Source: Bacteroidales bacterium
GTDB taxonomy: Bacteria > Bacteroidota > Bacteroidia > Bacteroidales > WCHB1-69
Assembly (NCBI GenBank): GCA_017650305.1
Contig: JAGCFD010000054.1
Coordinates: 1 to 64,000 of the forward strand
Length of the DNA stretch: 64,000 nt
Reading direction: 5' to 3'
Both the position numbers and the translations under genes were made by a program. A model generated the notes under the pieces. That model did not search any database. It saw nothing but the letters and a program-made list of their open reading frames with translations, and had not been told where the DNA came from. The first letter of the stretch is position 1. Every line of letters begins with the position of its first letter. This document shows, in pieces, positions 27,665-36,821 of the stretch.

Positions 27665-27672
27665 TATATTTG
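27665..27672 (+). promoter_or_regulatory. -7 promoter box immediately before the CarboxypepD-reg gene
   Basis: TATATTTG ends only 5 bases before the GTG start at 27678, so the transcript would begin at or next to the start codon (leaderless mRNA). Confidence 0.5.
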
Positions 27673-27677
27673 CCGCC

Positions 27678-28472
27678 GTGAAAAAATGCGCCTTTATATT
27701 ATATTGTCTCGTGATCCTGACGATAGGAACATACGCACAGCGCAGTCCGTATTCTGCCAGGGTTTTTGATGGTGTCATCTATCAGCCATTGGAGGGCGCG
27801 AGTGTCTATAATGCCAATACGCAAAAATTTGTTTTTACTGACCAGAGTGGCCGTTTTACCATAAATGTAAAGGAAAATGATACCCTTTTCATATCAAAAT
27901 CCTCTTTTCGTCAGCTTGTTTTTGTGGTAAACAAGAAAGTTTTGCAGTATAAGGACGATATTTTTCTTTATTACAAGGCGACAATGTTAAAAGAGGTTCG
28001 CATTATTGCTATTAATCCTTCGTATGAAGGTTTTAAAAAGGATATTGTGACATTGAAGTTGCCAGATTATTACAAGCAGGCAGAAGATGTAAAGCTCTCA
28101 GAATGGGATAAAGCGAACATAAGATATAGTGAGAACCCCCAGGGCAACATTTTATCGTTGGGCGGGACAGCAACAATGTCGCCCATTTCTTTCCTTTATG
28201 AAAAATATAACAGGAAGGCGAAGATGCAGAGGTTATATAATGAAATGACCAGTTATGAGGAGGAGTTGGATCAGGTGCAGGATAAATATAATCGAGAGGT
28301 GGTTCAAAATCTTACTGGCCTTGAAGGAGACGAGTTGTTGGATTTTATGACCTATTGTCATTTCAGTTATTATGATTTGGTACGTTGGGATCGAGAGACC
28401 ATTATTTCTCAAATAAAGACCAAATTTTTTAATTATCAGTACTCTAAATTGAATAATCAACCTCAAAAATAG
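27678..28472 (+). CDS. Secreted protein with CarboxypepD-reg-like domain
   Basis: 264 residues starting at a GTG; no in-frame ATG precedes the signal peptide (residues 1-20, LTIGTYAQ). Residues 25-110 have the pattern of a CarboxypepD_reg-like (PF13715) beta-sandwich: VFDGVIYQPLEGASVYNANT, FTDQSGRFTINV, DTLFISKSSF. The rest is charged and helical (SYEEELDQVQDKYN). Such proteins are common in Bacteroidota envelopes; the function here is unknown. It is followed after 9 bases by the small membrane protein gene. Confidence 0.82.
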   Translation: MKKCAFILYCLVILTIGTYAQRSPYSARVFDGVIYQPLEGASVYNANTQKFVFTDQSGRFTINVKENDTLFISKSSFRQLVFVVNKKVLQYKDDIFLYYKATMLKEVRIIAINPSYEGFKKDIVTLKLPDYYKQAEDVKLSEWDKANIRYSENPQGNILSLGGTATMSPISFLYEKYNRKAKMQRLYNEMTSYEEELDQVQDKYNREVVQNLTGLEGDELLDFMTYCHFSYYDLVRWDRETIISQIKTKFFNYQYSKLNNQPQK

Positions 28473-28481
28473 TCTTTTTGC

Positions 28482-28724
28482 ATGTCTGTAAATGATTTTT
28501 TGAAGAAAAATCTTAACATATATCATATTGTAGGTATGGTTTTGGGAGTGGGTCTCAGTATGATTTACTGGGTGAAGGCTGGCCAATTTTCCGATAATTT
28601 TTTGAAAAAGAGTCCTGTTTTAATGGCCATTTGGGGCATCTTGATAGGATACGTTCTTTGCGACTTGGTTTTTAACAGCCAAAAGCGGAAAGAAGATGAA
28701 AATAAACGACAAGAGCAAGAATAA
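28482..28724 (+). CDS. Small membrane protein, two helices
   Basis: 80 residues. Two hydrophobic stretches, about 15-32 (YHIVGMVLGVGLSMIYW) and 46-64 (VLMAIWGILIGYVLCDLVF), then a charged tail (KRKEDENKRQEQE). Family unknown. It lies 9 bases downstream of the CarboxypepD-reg gene, so they probably share a transcript. Confidence 0.75.
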   Translation: MSVNDFLKKNLNIYHIVGMVLGVGLSMIYWVKAGQFSDNFLKKSPVLMAIWGILIGYVLCDLVFNSQKRKEDENKRQEQE

Positions 28725-28730
28725 AAAAGT

Positions 28731-28738
28731 TATCTTTG
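28731..28738 (+). promoter_or_regulatory. -7 promoter box of the MFS transporter gene
   Basis: TATCTTTG matches TAnnTTTG, 45 bases before the ATG at 28783. Confidence 0.55.
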
Positions 28739-28782
28739 CGGCTTTGTATGAAGAAATCTAATAATCATTAAAAATAATCTGT

Positions 28783-30519
28783 ATGACTGAAAAAATTCAA
28801 ACTTTAAGAGACAATGCTGCCGTGCGTTGGCTGGCGCTTTTGTTATTGGCTTTGGCCATGTTTTGTTCCTACATTTTCATGGATATCCTTTCTCCTATCA
28901 AGGATCTCATGCAATCCACACGTGGTTGGGATTCCACCGCATTTGGTACGATGCAGGGAGCTGAGACATTCCTGAATGTGTTCGTATTTTTCCTCATCTT
29001 TGCCGGTATCATTCTGGACAAGATGGGTGTTCGTTTCACTGCCGTGCTCTCCGGCGCGGTGATGCTCATTGGTGGTCTCATCAAGTATTATGCTGTGAGC
29101 AAAGCATTTATGGGCAGTGGTGTCGAAGCATGGTTCACCAACCATCTGAACTACATTCCCGGATTCCAGGAATTGGGCGTAGCTCCGTTCTATGAGGGTA
29201 TGCCTGCTTCTGCCAAAGTAGCAGCCGTTGGCTTCATGATCTTTGGTTGTGGTGTCGAGATGGCCGGTATTACCGTTTCCCGTGGTATTGTAAAATGGTT
29301 CAAGGGTCGTGAGACCGCCTTGGCCATGGGTTCAGAGATGGCTTTGGCTCGTTTGGGCGTGGCCACCTGTATGATTTTCTCACCCTTCTTTGCCAAGTTA
29401 GGTGGCAATATTGACGTTTCCCGCTCCGTGGCTTTCGGTGTGGTGCTGCTCTGTATCGCCTTGATGATGTTCATCGTTTATTTCTTCATGGACAAGAAGT
29501 TGGATTCGCAAACTGGCGAAGCTGAAGAGAAAGACGATCCTTTCAAAGTGTCCGATATTGGCAAGATTCTCTCCTCCGGAGGTTTCTGGTTGGTGGCACT
29601 TCTCTGCGTGCTCTATTACAGTGCCATTTTCCCGTTCCAGAAATATGCCGTCAACATGTTGCAATGCAACCTGACGCTCAATCCGGGCGAAGGTTTCTGG
29701 GCTGGCAGCAGTGTCACAATTATCCAATACTTGGTTATGTTGGTAGTGGCCGTTTGTTCTTTCACCAGCAATTTCTCCAAAAATAAAAATGCCAAGGTTG
29801 GTCTGATGATTTTGGCAGTTATCGCTTTGATAGTTTATTGTTACATGGGCTACATGCGTGGTACGGCCGAGACCATTTTTGCCGTGTTCCCGTTGTTGGC
29901 TGTGGCTATCACCCCTATTCTTGGCAACTATGTGGACCACAAGGGTAAAGCCGCTTCTATGTTGATGATCGGCTCTTTGCTGCTGATTATCTGTCACTTG
30001 ACATTCGCTTTCATCCTGCCGCAATTCAAAGGCAGTGCTGTTGGCGGTGTGATGGTCGCATACATCACGATTCTTGTATTGGGTGCTTCCTTCTCACTTG
30101 TGCCCGCTGCTTTGTGGCCGAGTGTTCCGAAATTGGTTGATGAGAAGATCATCGGTTCTGCTTACGCCCTCATCTTCTGGATTCAGAATATCGGTTTGTG
30201 GCTTTTCCCGTTGCTTATCGGCAAGGTGCTTGACAAGACCAATCCTGAGATTGTTGCCTCTATCGCCCAGGTTAAGGCAGACACTTCCGCTGCGGTAGCA
30301 AGTGGCTTGATGACCCCCGAGCAAGCAGCCGAACAAGTACAGGCTGTAGCCGAGCAGGCTGCCGTCCAATATGACTACACATGGCCGTTGGTTATGTTGG
30401 CTTGCTTAGGCGTCGCTGCCCTCATTCTCGGTATCGTCCTGAAGGCTGTCGATAAGAAACAGAATCTCGGTCTGGAGCAACCGAACATTGTAGCAGAAGA
30501 GGTTCCCGCCGCTGAATAG
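28783..30519 (+). CDS. MFS transporter
   Basis: 578 residues with about 12 membrane helices. The first half carries the MFS loop motif near residue 87 (LDKMGVRF) and GRETALAMG near 175. The last loop, before the final helix, has an unusual Ala/Gln-rich charged insert of about 40 residues (VASGLMTPEQAAEQVQA), likely helical. The transported solute cannot be told. It has its own promoter and terminator, so it is a single-gene unit. Confidence 0.88.
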   Translation: MTEKIQTLRDNAAVRWLALLLLALAMFCSYIFMDILSPIKDLMQSTRGWDSTAFGTMQGAETFLNVFVFFLIFAGIILDKMGVRFTAVLSGAVMLIGGLIKYYAVSKAFMGSGVEAWFTNHLNYIPGFQELGVAPFYEGMPASAKVAAVGFMIFGCGVEMAGITVSRGIVKWFKGRETALAMGSEMALARLGVATCMIFSPFFAKLGGNIDVSRSVAFGVVLLCIALMMFIVYFFMDKKLDSQTGEAEEKDDPFKVSDIGKILSSGGFWLVALLCVLYYSAIFPFQKYAVNMLQCNLTLNPGEGFWAGSSVTIIQYLVMLVVAVCSFTSNFSKNKNAKVGLMILAVIALIVYCYMGYMRGTAETIFAVFPLLAVAITPILGNYVDHKGKAASMLMIGSLLLIICHLTFAFILPQFKGSAVGGVMVAYITILVLGASFSLVPAALWPSVPKLVDEKIIGSAYALIFWIQNIGLWLFPLLIGKVLDKTNPEIVASIAQVKADTSAAVASGLMTPEQAAEQVQAVAEQAAVQYDYTWPLVMLACLGVAALILGIVLKAVDKKQNLGLEQPNIVAEEVPAAE

Positions 30520-30545
30520 TTAACGATTACCATATTATCTATAAC

Positions 30546-30585
30546 CGGGAGACTCTTCTTAACCAAGGAGAGTCTCTCTTTTCTC
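30546..30585 (+). terminator. Terminator of the MFS gene
   Basis: GAGACTC (30549-30555) and GAGTCTC (30570-30576) form a stem followed by TCTTTTC. Confidence 0.7.
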
Positions 30586-30594
30586 TAATACAAC

Positions 30595-31623
30595 ATGAAG
30601 AAAAAAACCGCTATCATTGTCATTGCCACGCTTTCGGTCTTGCTCGCCGTCGCGACGGGCTTTACGTTATGTCTTGCGCTGGATGACCATCCGCTAAAGG
30701 CGAAGCCCATCCCCAATTACTATGCCAACAAGCTGACATCTCCCTATATCCCTGAGAATATGATGTTCGCGGGCGAGAAGGTGCCGTTGGATGTCTATTG
30801 GGTGCGGGAAGGACTGGACCGCGAGTTGATCATCAACTGTTACCAGCACTCCAAAACGTTGCGCATTTTCAAGCTCTCTGCTCGCATTTTCCCTGTTATA
30901 GAGAAGATCTTGGAGGAGGAGGGTGTGCCCGCGGATTTCAAGTATCTCTGTGTGGCGGAAAGTGGTCTGGAGAATGTCATTTCGCCTGCCGGGGCTGGCG
31001 GGTACTGGCAGTTTATCCCCTCCACTGCCAAGGTGTATGGCTTGACAGTCACCAACGACATTGACGAGCGGTACCATCTTGAAAAGGCCACCCGGGCGGC
31101 CTGCAAGATGTTGAAAAAATGTCGCAACCAGTTTGGCAGTTGGACTTTGGCCGCTGCCGCATACAATAGGGGAGAAGGGGGCTTGCAGGCCGCTATCAAT
31201 TCCCAGTCTTGCAACAGCTATTGGGACCTGTGGCTCAATGCCGAAACCTCCCGCTACGTGTATCGCATCATGGCTTTCAAGCTGATGTTTGACAACCCGC
31301 AGCTCTATGGCGTGGAGTTGTGTCCCGCGCAGATGTACCAGCCCATCCCCACGCAGGAGTTGACCGTGACTTCCAGCATCGAAGACCTGGCCAAGTACGC
31401 ACACGATAAAGGAATCACTTACAAAGAGTTACGCGACTTGAACCCCTGGATTCGCAACAGCAAGCTGGTCGTGCCGTCAGGGAAAAGCTATACCTTGCTG
31501 ATTCCCAAAAAATCGAAAGACAATTTCCGGGATTTGTTCAAAGGGGTAGAGAACCCTTTTGCTCTTATCGGGGACACGATTCCCGCGTCCCTGAAAAATC
31601 CGAATTCAGCTATTAGCCGTTAG
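30595..31623 (+). CDS. Membrane-bound lytic transglycosylase, MltD type
   Basis: 342 residues. N-terminal signal or anchor helix (about 5-29). The SLT domain spans about 95-230, with the catalytic glutamate in AESGLEN (Glu122), then SPAGAGGYWQFIPSTAKVYGL and AAAAYNRGEGGL. A C-terminal LysM-like segment (about 275-320; LAKYAHDKGITYKELRDLNP) should bind peptidoglycan. It cleaves glycan strands to 1,6-anhydro products in wall turnover. The 3' end and stop codon lie inside a palindromic AGCC repeat. Confidence 0.92.
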   Translation: MKKKTAIIVIATLSVLLAVATGFTLCLALDDHPLKAKPIPNYYANKLTSPYIPENMMFAGEKVPLDVYWVREGLDRELIINCYQHSKTLRIFKLSARIFPVIEKILEEEGVPADFKYLCVAESGLENVISPAGAGGYWQFIPSTAKVYGLTVTNDIDERYHLEKATRAACKMLKKCRNQFGSWTLAAAAYNRGEGGLQAAINSQSCNSYWDLWLNAETSRYVYRIMAFKLMFDNPQLYGVELCPAQMYQPIPTQELTVTSSIEDLAKYAHDKGITYKELRDLNPWIRNSKLVVPSGKSYTLLIPKKSKDNFRDLFKGVENPFALIGDTIPASLKNPNSAISR

Positions 31624-31661
31624 CCATTGGCTATTAGCTAACGGCCAAGGGCCAATAGCCA
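31608..31661. repeat. AGCC/GGCT palindromic repeat R1
   Basis: Iterated TTAGCC and GGCTA units. GCCGTTAGC (31616-31624) pairs perfectly with GCTAACGGC (31637-31645). It spans the stop codon of the transglycosylase gene. Similar tracts occur at 33614, 52797 and 62463. Confidence 0.6.
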
Positions 31662-31706
31662 AAGTATAATTCAAATGCAACAATAAAACCGACAAAAAAG
31701 ATTTTT

Positions 31707-33380
31707 ATGAAATATCTCATTATCGGTGGTGTGGCGGGAGGCGCTTCCGCCGCCGCCAGACTGAAAAGAATACAGGAAGACGCTGAAATCGTCATCTTTG
31801 AGAAAGGCGAGTACATCTCCTACGCCAACTGTGGCTTGCCTTACTATATTGGCAACACCATTGAGGACCGTAAGAAATTGTTTGTGCAGACGTCGGTCTC
31901 CTTTGGTAACCGTTACGATGCCGATGTGCGCACCCTAAACGAAGTCACAGCCATTGACAGAGAACGCAAGGTGGTGAAAGTAAAAAACTTGCGTAATGGC
32001 AAGGAGTATGAGGAGTCTTACGACTGTCTGCTGTTATCGCCAGGCGCGGTGCCGGTAGTACCTAATCTGCCCGGTATCGACCTGCCACATATCTACACGT
32101 TGCGCAATGTGCCCGACTGCGATCAGATCAAACAACGCGCTCTTGAACAGCTGAAAGAGGGGGCAACGGCGGTTATTGTCGGTGGAGGATTCATTGGTTT
32201 GGAGATGGCGGAGAACCTGCACCGCATGGGCTATCAGGTCACGGTGATTGAGAAGGCTTCGCACGTGCTGACGCCTATGGACTGGCCTATGGCCGCCATC
32301 ATACAGAAGCACTTGCAAGACAAAGGGGTAGAGGTGGTCACGGAGACTGCCTTGACTGGATTTGTCGAGCAAGATGGACGGTTGATGGTGCAGACGGACC
32401 GTGAAGAGGCATTCCCATGCGACTTGGCCATTTTGAGTATAGGCGTGCGTCCCAACGCAACGTTGGCGCAGGCGTGTGGTTTGGAGATTGGAGAGAGTGG
32501 GGGAGTGAAGGTGGACGAGTTTCTGCGCACCTCCGACGAGCATATCTATGCGGTGGGGGATGTCATCGAGTTCCCGCATCCGGTTACGGGCAAGCCCTAT
32601 TGCAACTATCTGGCGGGTCCGGCCAATGCCCAGGCCCGCATCGCGGCCATGAACATGGTATACCCCGAAACGGTTCGCTACAGTGGCTCCGTGGCCACGG
32701 CTATTGCCAAGGTGTTTGAACTGACCGCCGCCGCCACGGGACTCAACGAGCAGCGGCTTCGTCAGGAGGGTATCCCCTTCCAGACAGTCATAACACACCC
32801 GTGGCCCCATGCGAACTATTATCCCGGGGGCGAACCCATCCACCTGAAACTCAACTTTGACCCCGAAACGGGCCGTATCTTGGGTGCACAGGCCGTGGGC
32901 AAAATGAATGTGGACAAGCAGATTGACATCATCTCCCTACTGTTGAAGCACCAGGGCACTATCTATGATATGATCAACAGCGAACATGCCTACGCCCCGC
33001 CGTATGGCTCCGCCAAGAGTCCGGTGATGTTTGCCGGCATGGTGGCCGAAAACATCATGGCGGGCCTGATGAATCCCATTCAGGTGGAGGAGTTAGATGC
33101 GATAATCGACAAGGGAGAGGATTTTCAATTGGTGGATGTGCGTGAGATACAGGAGTTTAAGACCGGCACTATCGCCAATGCCGAGAACTATCCTGTGGAT
33201 GAGCTCCGGGAACTGATGGAGGATCTGGATCCCGAGAAGAAGACGGTGGTGTTCTGTGAAGTGGGACTCAGAGGCTATGTGGCCGCCCGCATCCTGATGC
33301 AGTCTGGATTCACCGAAATTTACAACTTAATCGGGGGTATGAAGACCTATCGGCTCATAGGTAAACATAATCGGGGATAA
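31707..33380 (+). CDS. CoA-disulfide reductase-like flavoprotein fused to rhodanese domain
   Basis: 557 residues. FAD motif IIGGVAGGASAAARL at residues 5-19, the redox cysteine in SYANCGLPYY (Cys42), NAD motif VIVGGGFIGLEMAENL near 155, and the C-terminal FAD block YAVGDVIEF. A rhodanese domain covers about 460-555 with FCEVGLRG holding its active cysteine. The layout matches CoA-disulfide reductases and related persulfide or polysulfide reductases (CoADR-RHD). It may reduce CoA disulfide or CoA persulfide in sulfur or redox homeostasis. Monocistronic. Confidence 0.9.
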   Translation: MKYLIIGGVAGGASAAARLKRIQEDAEIVIFEKGEYISYANCGLPYYIGNTIEDRKKLFVQTSVSFGNRYDADVRTLNEVTAIDRERKVVKVKNLRNGKEYEESYDCLLLSPGAVPVVPNLPGIDLPHIYTLRNVPDCDQIKQRALEQLKEGATAVIVGGGFIGLEMAENLHRMGYQVTVIEKASHVLTPMDWPMAAIIQKHLQDKGVEVVTETALTGFVEQDGRLMVQTDREEAFPCDLAILSIGVRPNATLAQACGLEIGESGGVKVDEFLRTSDEHIYAVGDVIEFPHPVTGKPYCNYLAGPANAQARIAAMNMVYPETVRYSGSVATAIAKVFELTAAATGLNEQRLRQEGIPFQTVITHPWPHANYYPGGEPIHLKLNFDPETGRILGAQAVGKMNVDKQIDIISLLLKHQGTIYDMINSEHAYAPPYGSAKSPVMFAGMVAENIMAGLMNPIQVEELDAIIDKGEDFQLVDVREIQEFKTGTIANAENYPVDELRELMEDLDPEKKTVVFCEVGLRGYVAARILMQSGFTEIYNLIGGMKTYRLIGKHNRG

Positions 33381-33408
33381 AAATCCGTTAAAAAAACAAG
33401 AAAATACT

Positions 33409-33451
33409 CAAAAATGGGGATGATGCAGTTTGTGTCATCCCCGTATTTTTG
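33409..33451 (+). terminator. Terminator of the CoA-disulfide reductase-like gene
   Basis: GGGGATGA (33416-33423) and TCATCCCC (33435-33442) form a stem extended by CAAAAAT/ATTTTTG across a 2-base bulge; the T-run follows. The same T-run reads TATTTTTG, a -7-like box, so it could also serve as a promoter. Confidence 0.75.
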
Positions 33452-33535
33452 CATCCGTAAATGAAAGCATTTGGAGGGGTAGGGAAATAAATGTGACAAT
33501 GTTTGATTTTATAATATATAGTAAGTTGTTTTTTT

Positions 33536-33564
33536 GACCGGTCTTGCGAGGCCGGTCTTTTTTT
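33536..33564 (+). terminator. Second rho-independent terminator in the same gap
   Basis: GACCGGTC (33536-33543) pairs with GGCCGGTC (33550-33557) with one G-T pair, 6-base loop, then seven T. It lies about 85 bases after the TATTTTTG at 33444 and is not directly behind any gene, so a small RNA of about 105 bases could end here. No other gene was seen in 33381-33759. Confidence 0.65.
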
Positions 33565-33613
33565 GGTGACCGTCCAATAGAAGACGGACAAGAGCTGTCA
33601 GATAAAGGATAAA

Positions 33614-33646
33614 AGCTAAAGGCTAATGGCCAATAGCTAATAGCTG
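33614..33646. repeat. AGCC/GGCT repeat R2
   Basis: AGCTAAAGGCTAATGGCC followed by AATAGCTAATAGCT, the same word set as at 31608, 52797 and 62463, located between the two convergent terminators. Confidence 0.5.
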
Positions 33647-33701
33647 GAATCAAAGATCAAAGTCATGGTTTCTGTGTGCTATTCTGCTGAATCCTGCAGG
33701 A

Positions 33702-33736
33702 CAAAAAAACGGGCAACCCTGAAGAGGATTGCCCGT
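33702..33736 (-). terminator. Terminator of gapA
   Basis: ACGGGCAACC (33709-33718) and GATTGCCCGT (33727-33736) pair almost perfectly; on the minus strand the stem is followed by seven T. Confidence 0.8.
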
Positions 33737-33759
33737 AAGAAATCGGAAAAGAAAACCGG

Positions 33760-34839
<1,080 letters not shown>

Positions 34840-34842
34840 TCA

Positions 34843-34850
34843 TATATTTG
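34843..34850 (+). promoter_or_regulatory. -7 promoter box of ackA
   Basis: TATATTTG, followed by CCGCC as at several other starts in the window, 35 bases before the ackA ATG. Confidence 0.6.
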
Positions 34851-34884
34851 CCGCCTAATTTGTACATCAAATAAAAATATCGAT

Positions 34885-36084
34885 ATGAAAATCTTAGTTT
34901 TAAATTGTGGCAGTTCCTCCATCAAGTATCAGCTGTTGGAGATGGAACCGCAACCAGAGTTGAAGGCCAAAGGTCTTGTGGAAAGAGTCGGATTGGAAAT
35001 GGGTGAATTCACCCATAAGCCGGTCGGAAAAGACAAATACAACACACAGACACCCATCCCCACGCATGAGGAGGGTATCAAGTTGATTTTGGAGGCTTTG
35101 ATGGATCCCGTTCACGGCGTGATTTCCTCTTTGGATGAGATCAATGCGGTAGGACACCGTGTGGCGCATGGCGGTGAGTATTTCAAACAATCCATGGTGA
35201 TCGGTGACAAAGAGCGTGAAGAGATTGAAAAACTCTGCACCTTGGCCCCGCTGCACAACCCCGCCAGTTTGACCGGTATTGATGCGATGAAGAAGCTTCT
35301 CCCGAATGTGAAGCATGTGGGTATTTTCGACACCTCTTTCCATCAAACGATGCCACCGGAGGCTTATCTGTACGCTCTTCCTTATGAATATTATACAGAG
35401 AAGAAAATCCGCCGTTACGGATTTCACGGGACGAGTCACAAGTATGTGGGTCCCAAGGCTGCCGCTATGGTTGGTATCCCATACGAAAATGCCAAAATCG
35501 TGAGCTGCCATTTGGGCAATGGTGCCTCCATCTGTGCCATCAAGAACGGCAAATCCATCGATACCTCTATGGGCTTCACTCCGGTTGAGGGCTTGATGAT
35601 GGGTACCCGTGTGGGTGACATTGATGCAGGAGCTTTATTGTACATCATGGAGAATGAACATCTCGATACCAAGGAAGCTAACAAGTTAATCAACAAGAAG
35701 AGTGGTCTGCTGGGAATCTCCGGCAAGAGTGTGGATATGCGTGATATCCGCGCCGGTCGCGACAGCGGTGACGAGCGCTCCACCAATGCCTTCAACATGT
35801 TCGCCTATCGGGTGAAGAAATATATCGGTGCCTATGCAGCTGCCATGGGTGGGGTGGACATCATCCTCTTCACGGGCGGTATCGGCGAGAATGCCTGGTT
35901 CCAGCGCGAAGCAATCTGCGACGGTCTGGAGTTCTTGGGTACCAAACTCGACAAAGAACTCAACCAGAAGTTCGCCGGTGAGGACGGTATCATCTCCACG
36001 CCGGAATCCAAAGTGAAGCTGGTTTCTGTGACCACCAACGAAGAGCTGGTGATGGCCATGGAGACCTATCAGTTGACGAAGTAA
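34885..36084 (+). CDS. ackA: Acetate kinase
   Basis: 399 residues. N-terminal LVLNCGSSSIKYQL, then VGHRVAHGG, FDTSFHQTMPP, RRYGFHGTSHKYV, HLGNGAS, and DTSMGFTPVEGLMMGTR, all acetate/propionate kinase signatures. It makes ATP and acetate from acetyl phosphate in fermentation. The usual partner phosphotransacetylase is not in the window. Shared divergent promoter region with gapA, so central glycolysis and acetate production are placed together. Confidence 0.98.
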   Translation: MKILVLNCGSSSIKYQLLEMEPQPELKAKGLVERVGLEMGEFTHKPVGKDKYNTQTPIPTHEEGIKLILEALMDPVHGVISSLDEINAVGHRVAHGGEYFKQSMVIGDKEREEIEKLCTLAPLHNPASLTGIDAMKKLLPNVKHVGIFDTSFHQTMPPEAYLYALPYEYYTEKKIRRYGFHGTSHKYVGPKAAAMVGIPYENAKIVSCHLGNGASICAIKNGKSIDTSMGFTPVEGLMMGTRVGDIDAGALLYIMENEHLDTKEANKLINKKSGLLGISGKSVDMRDIRAGRDSGDERSTNAFNMFAYRVKKYIGAYAAAMGGVDIILFTGGIGENAWFQREAICDGLEFLGTKLDKELNQKFAGEDGIISTPESKVKLVSVTTNEELVMAMETYQLTK

Positions 36085-36124
36085 TCGTTGGCCGTTGGTC
36101 TTTAGCTTTTGCTGAAGAAAAAAG

Positions 36125-36153
36125 AAGAGCGTCGGTTAGGCGCTCTTTTTTTT
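36125..36153 (+). terminator. Terminator of ackA
   Basis: AAGAGCG (36125-36131) and CGCTCTT (36141-36147) followed by a run of T. Confidence 0.8.
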
Positions 36154-36230
36154 ATGGGAATAAATATATTTGATAGCACGCTGCCAGCTATCTGACGTCG
36201 GATCATAAGTACCATCCTGTAGATAAAAAA

Positions 36231-36767
36231 AAGGTAATTATATACATGATGGCACAAAAATGATTGTGAAAACAAAACCTCGTTGCTTGAGATTTCTTTG
36301 CAAAGAGCAATCTTTTGCCTTATTGTAAATACCTGTATGTTAAACAATTATAGTCATTAACTTTTCTCTTGATAGAAAAGTTACAAAAGATCAAGCCGAC
36401 ATGAAAGCCGCCCGCTCTGTCCGCCCTCTGACAGCGGCGGCAAACGTGAACAAAAATGCCGGCCGGAGCAAAAAGGAAACTAACTCCGAAAGCTTTGCAT
36501 TTTTGTAAACGCAAGCGCCTTTGCGCGCCGCTGTTGGAGGCCGGCCATTCACGCCGCGTCCGCACCGCATGTCGGCCTGCCCGCCCGCGAGCTCTATGGG
36601 GAAGTGTTTCGGAGAAACACTATCCTAATAACCCCTTATAAGGTGTCAGCCGCAATATGGGGTACAGGCTACGCGCGGGGAGCATCTCGCGGCGCAGGGA
36701 GCCCGTGCCAAGATGATGATCCGTGCCGCCGCGAAAGGGAGTGTGTGCCATCAGGTATATAATTACC
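36231..36767 (-). mobile_element. Repeat family copy B (MITE-like, about 535 bp, most complete)
   Basis: Bounded by inverted termini GGTAATTATATACATGATGG (from 36231) and CCATCAGGTATATAATTACC (to 36767), flanked on both sides by A-tracts that could be target duplications. It is inverted relative to copy A and shares with it the left module (36320-36528 region, with the frame encoding QRADRAGGFHVGLIFCNFS) and with copy C the GC-rich module (36529-36745). A hairpin AGTGTTTC/GAAACACT is at about 36604. It sits between the convergent ends of ackA and the C10 protease gene. No transposase. No other gene seen in 36085-36821. Confidence 0.78.
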
Positions 36768-36799
36768 AAAAAAAAACAGGCGCCTTTTCGGGCGCCTGT
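36768..36799 (-). terminator. Terminator of the C10 protease gene
   Basis: ACAGGCGCC (36776-36784) and GGCGCCTGT (36791-36799) form a 9-bp stem; on the minus strand it is followed by a long T-run, into which repeat copy B abuts. Confidence 0.85.
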
Positions 36800-36821
36800 G
36801 ATAATTGAATGACCAACCTGA

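Larger units (their letters stand above)
27131..27677. other. AT-rich intergenic region at a coding-polarity switch; candidate replication origin
   Basis: About 547 bases without a gene. Genes to the left for 9 kb run minus; genes to the right for 6 kb run plus. It contains several TGTTGAnAA-like boxes resembling DnaA sites in either orientation: near 27260 (CGTTGATAA), 27309 (ATCAACAA), 27400 (GTTGAAAAC), 27433 (CGTTGACAA), 27446 (TGTTGAAAA) and 27491 (TTGTCAACA), with long A/T runs. A replication origin is inferred, not shown; it could simply be a divergent promoter region. Confidence 0.4.
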
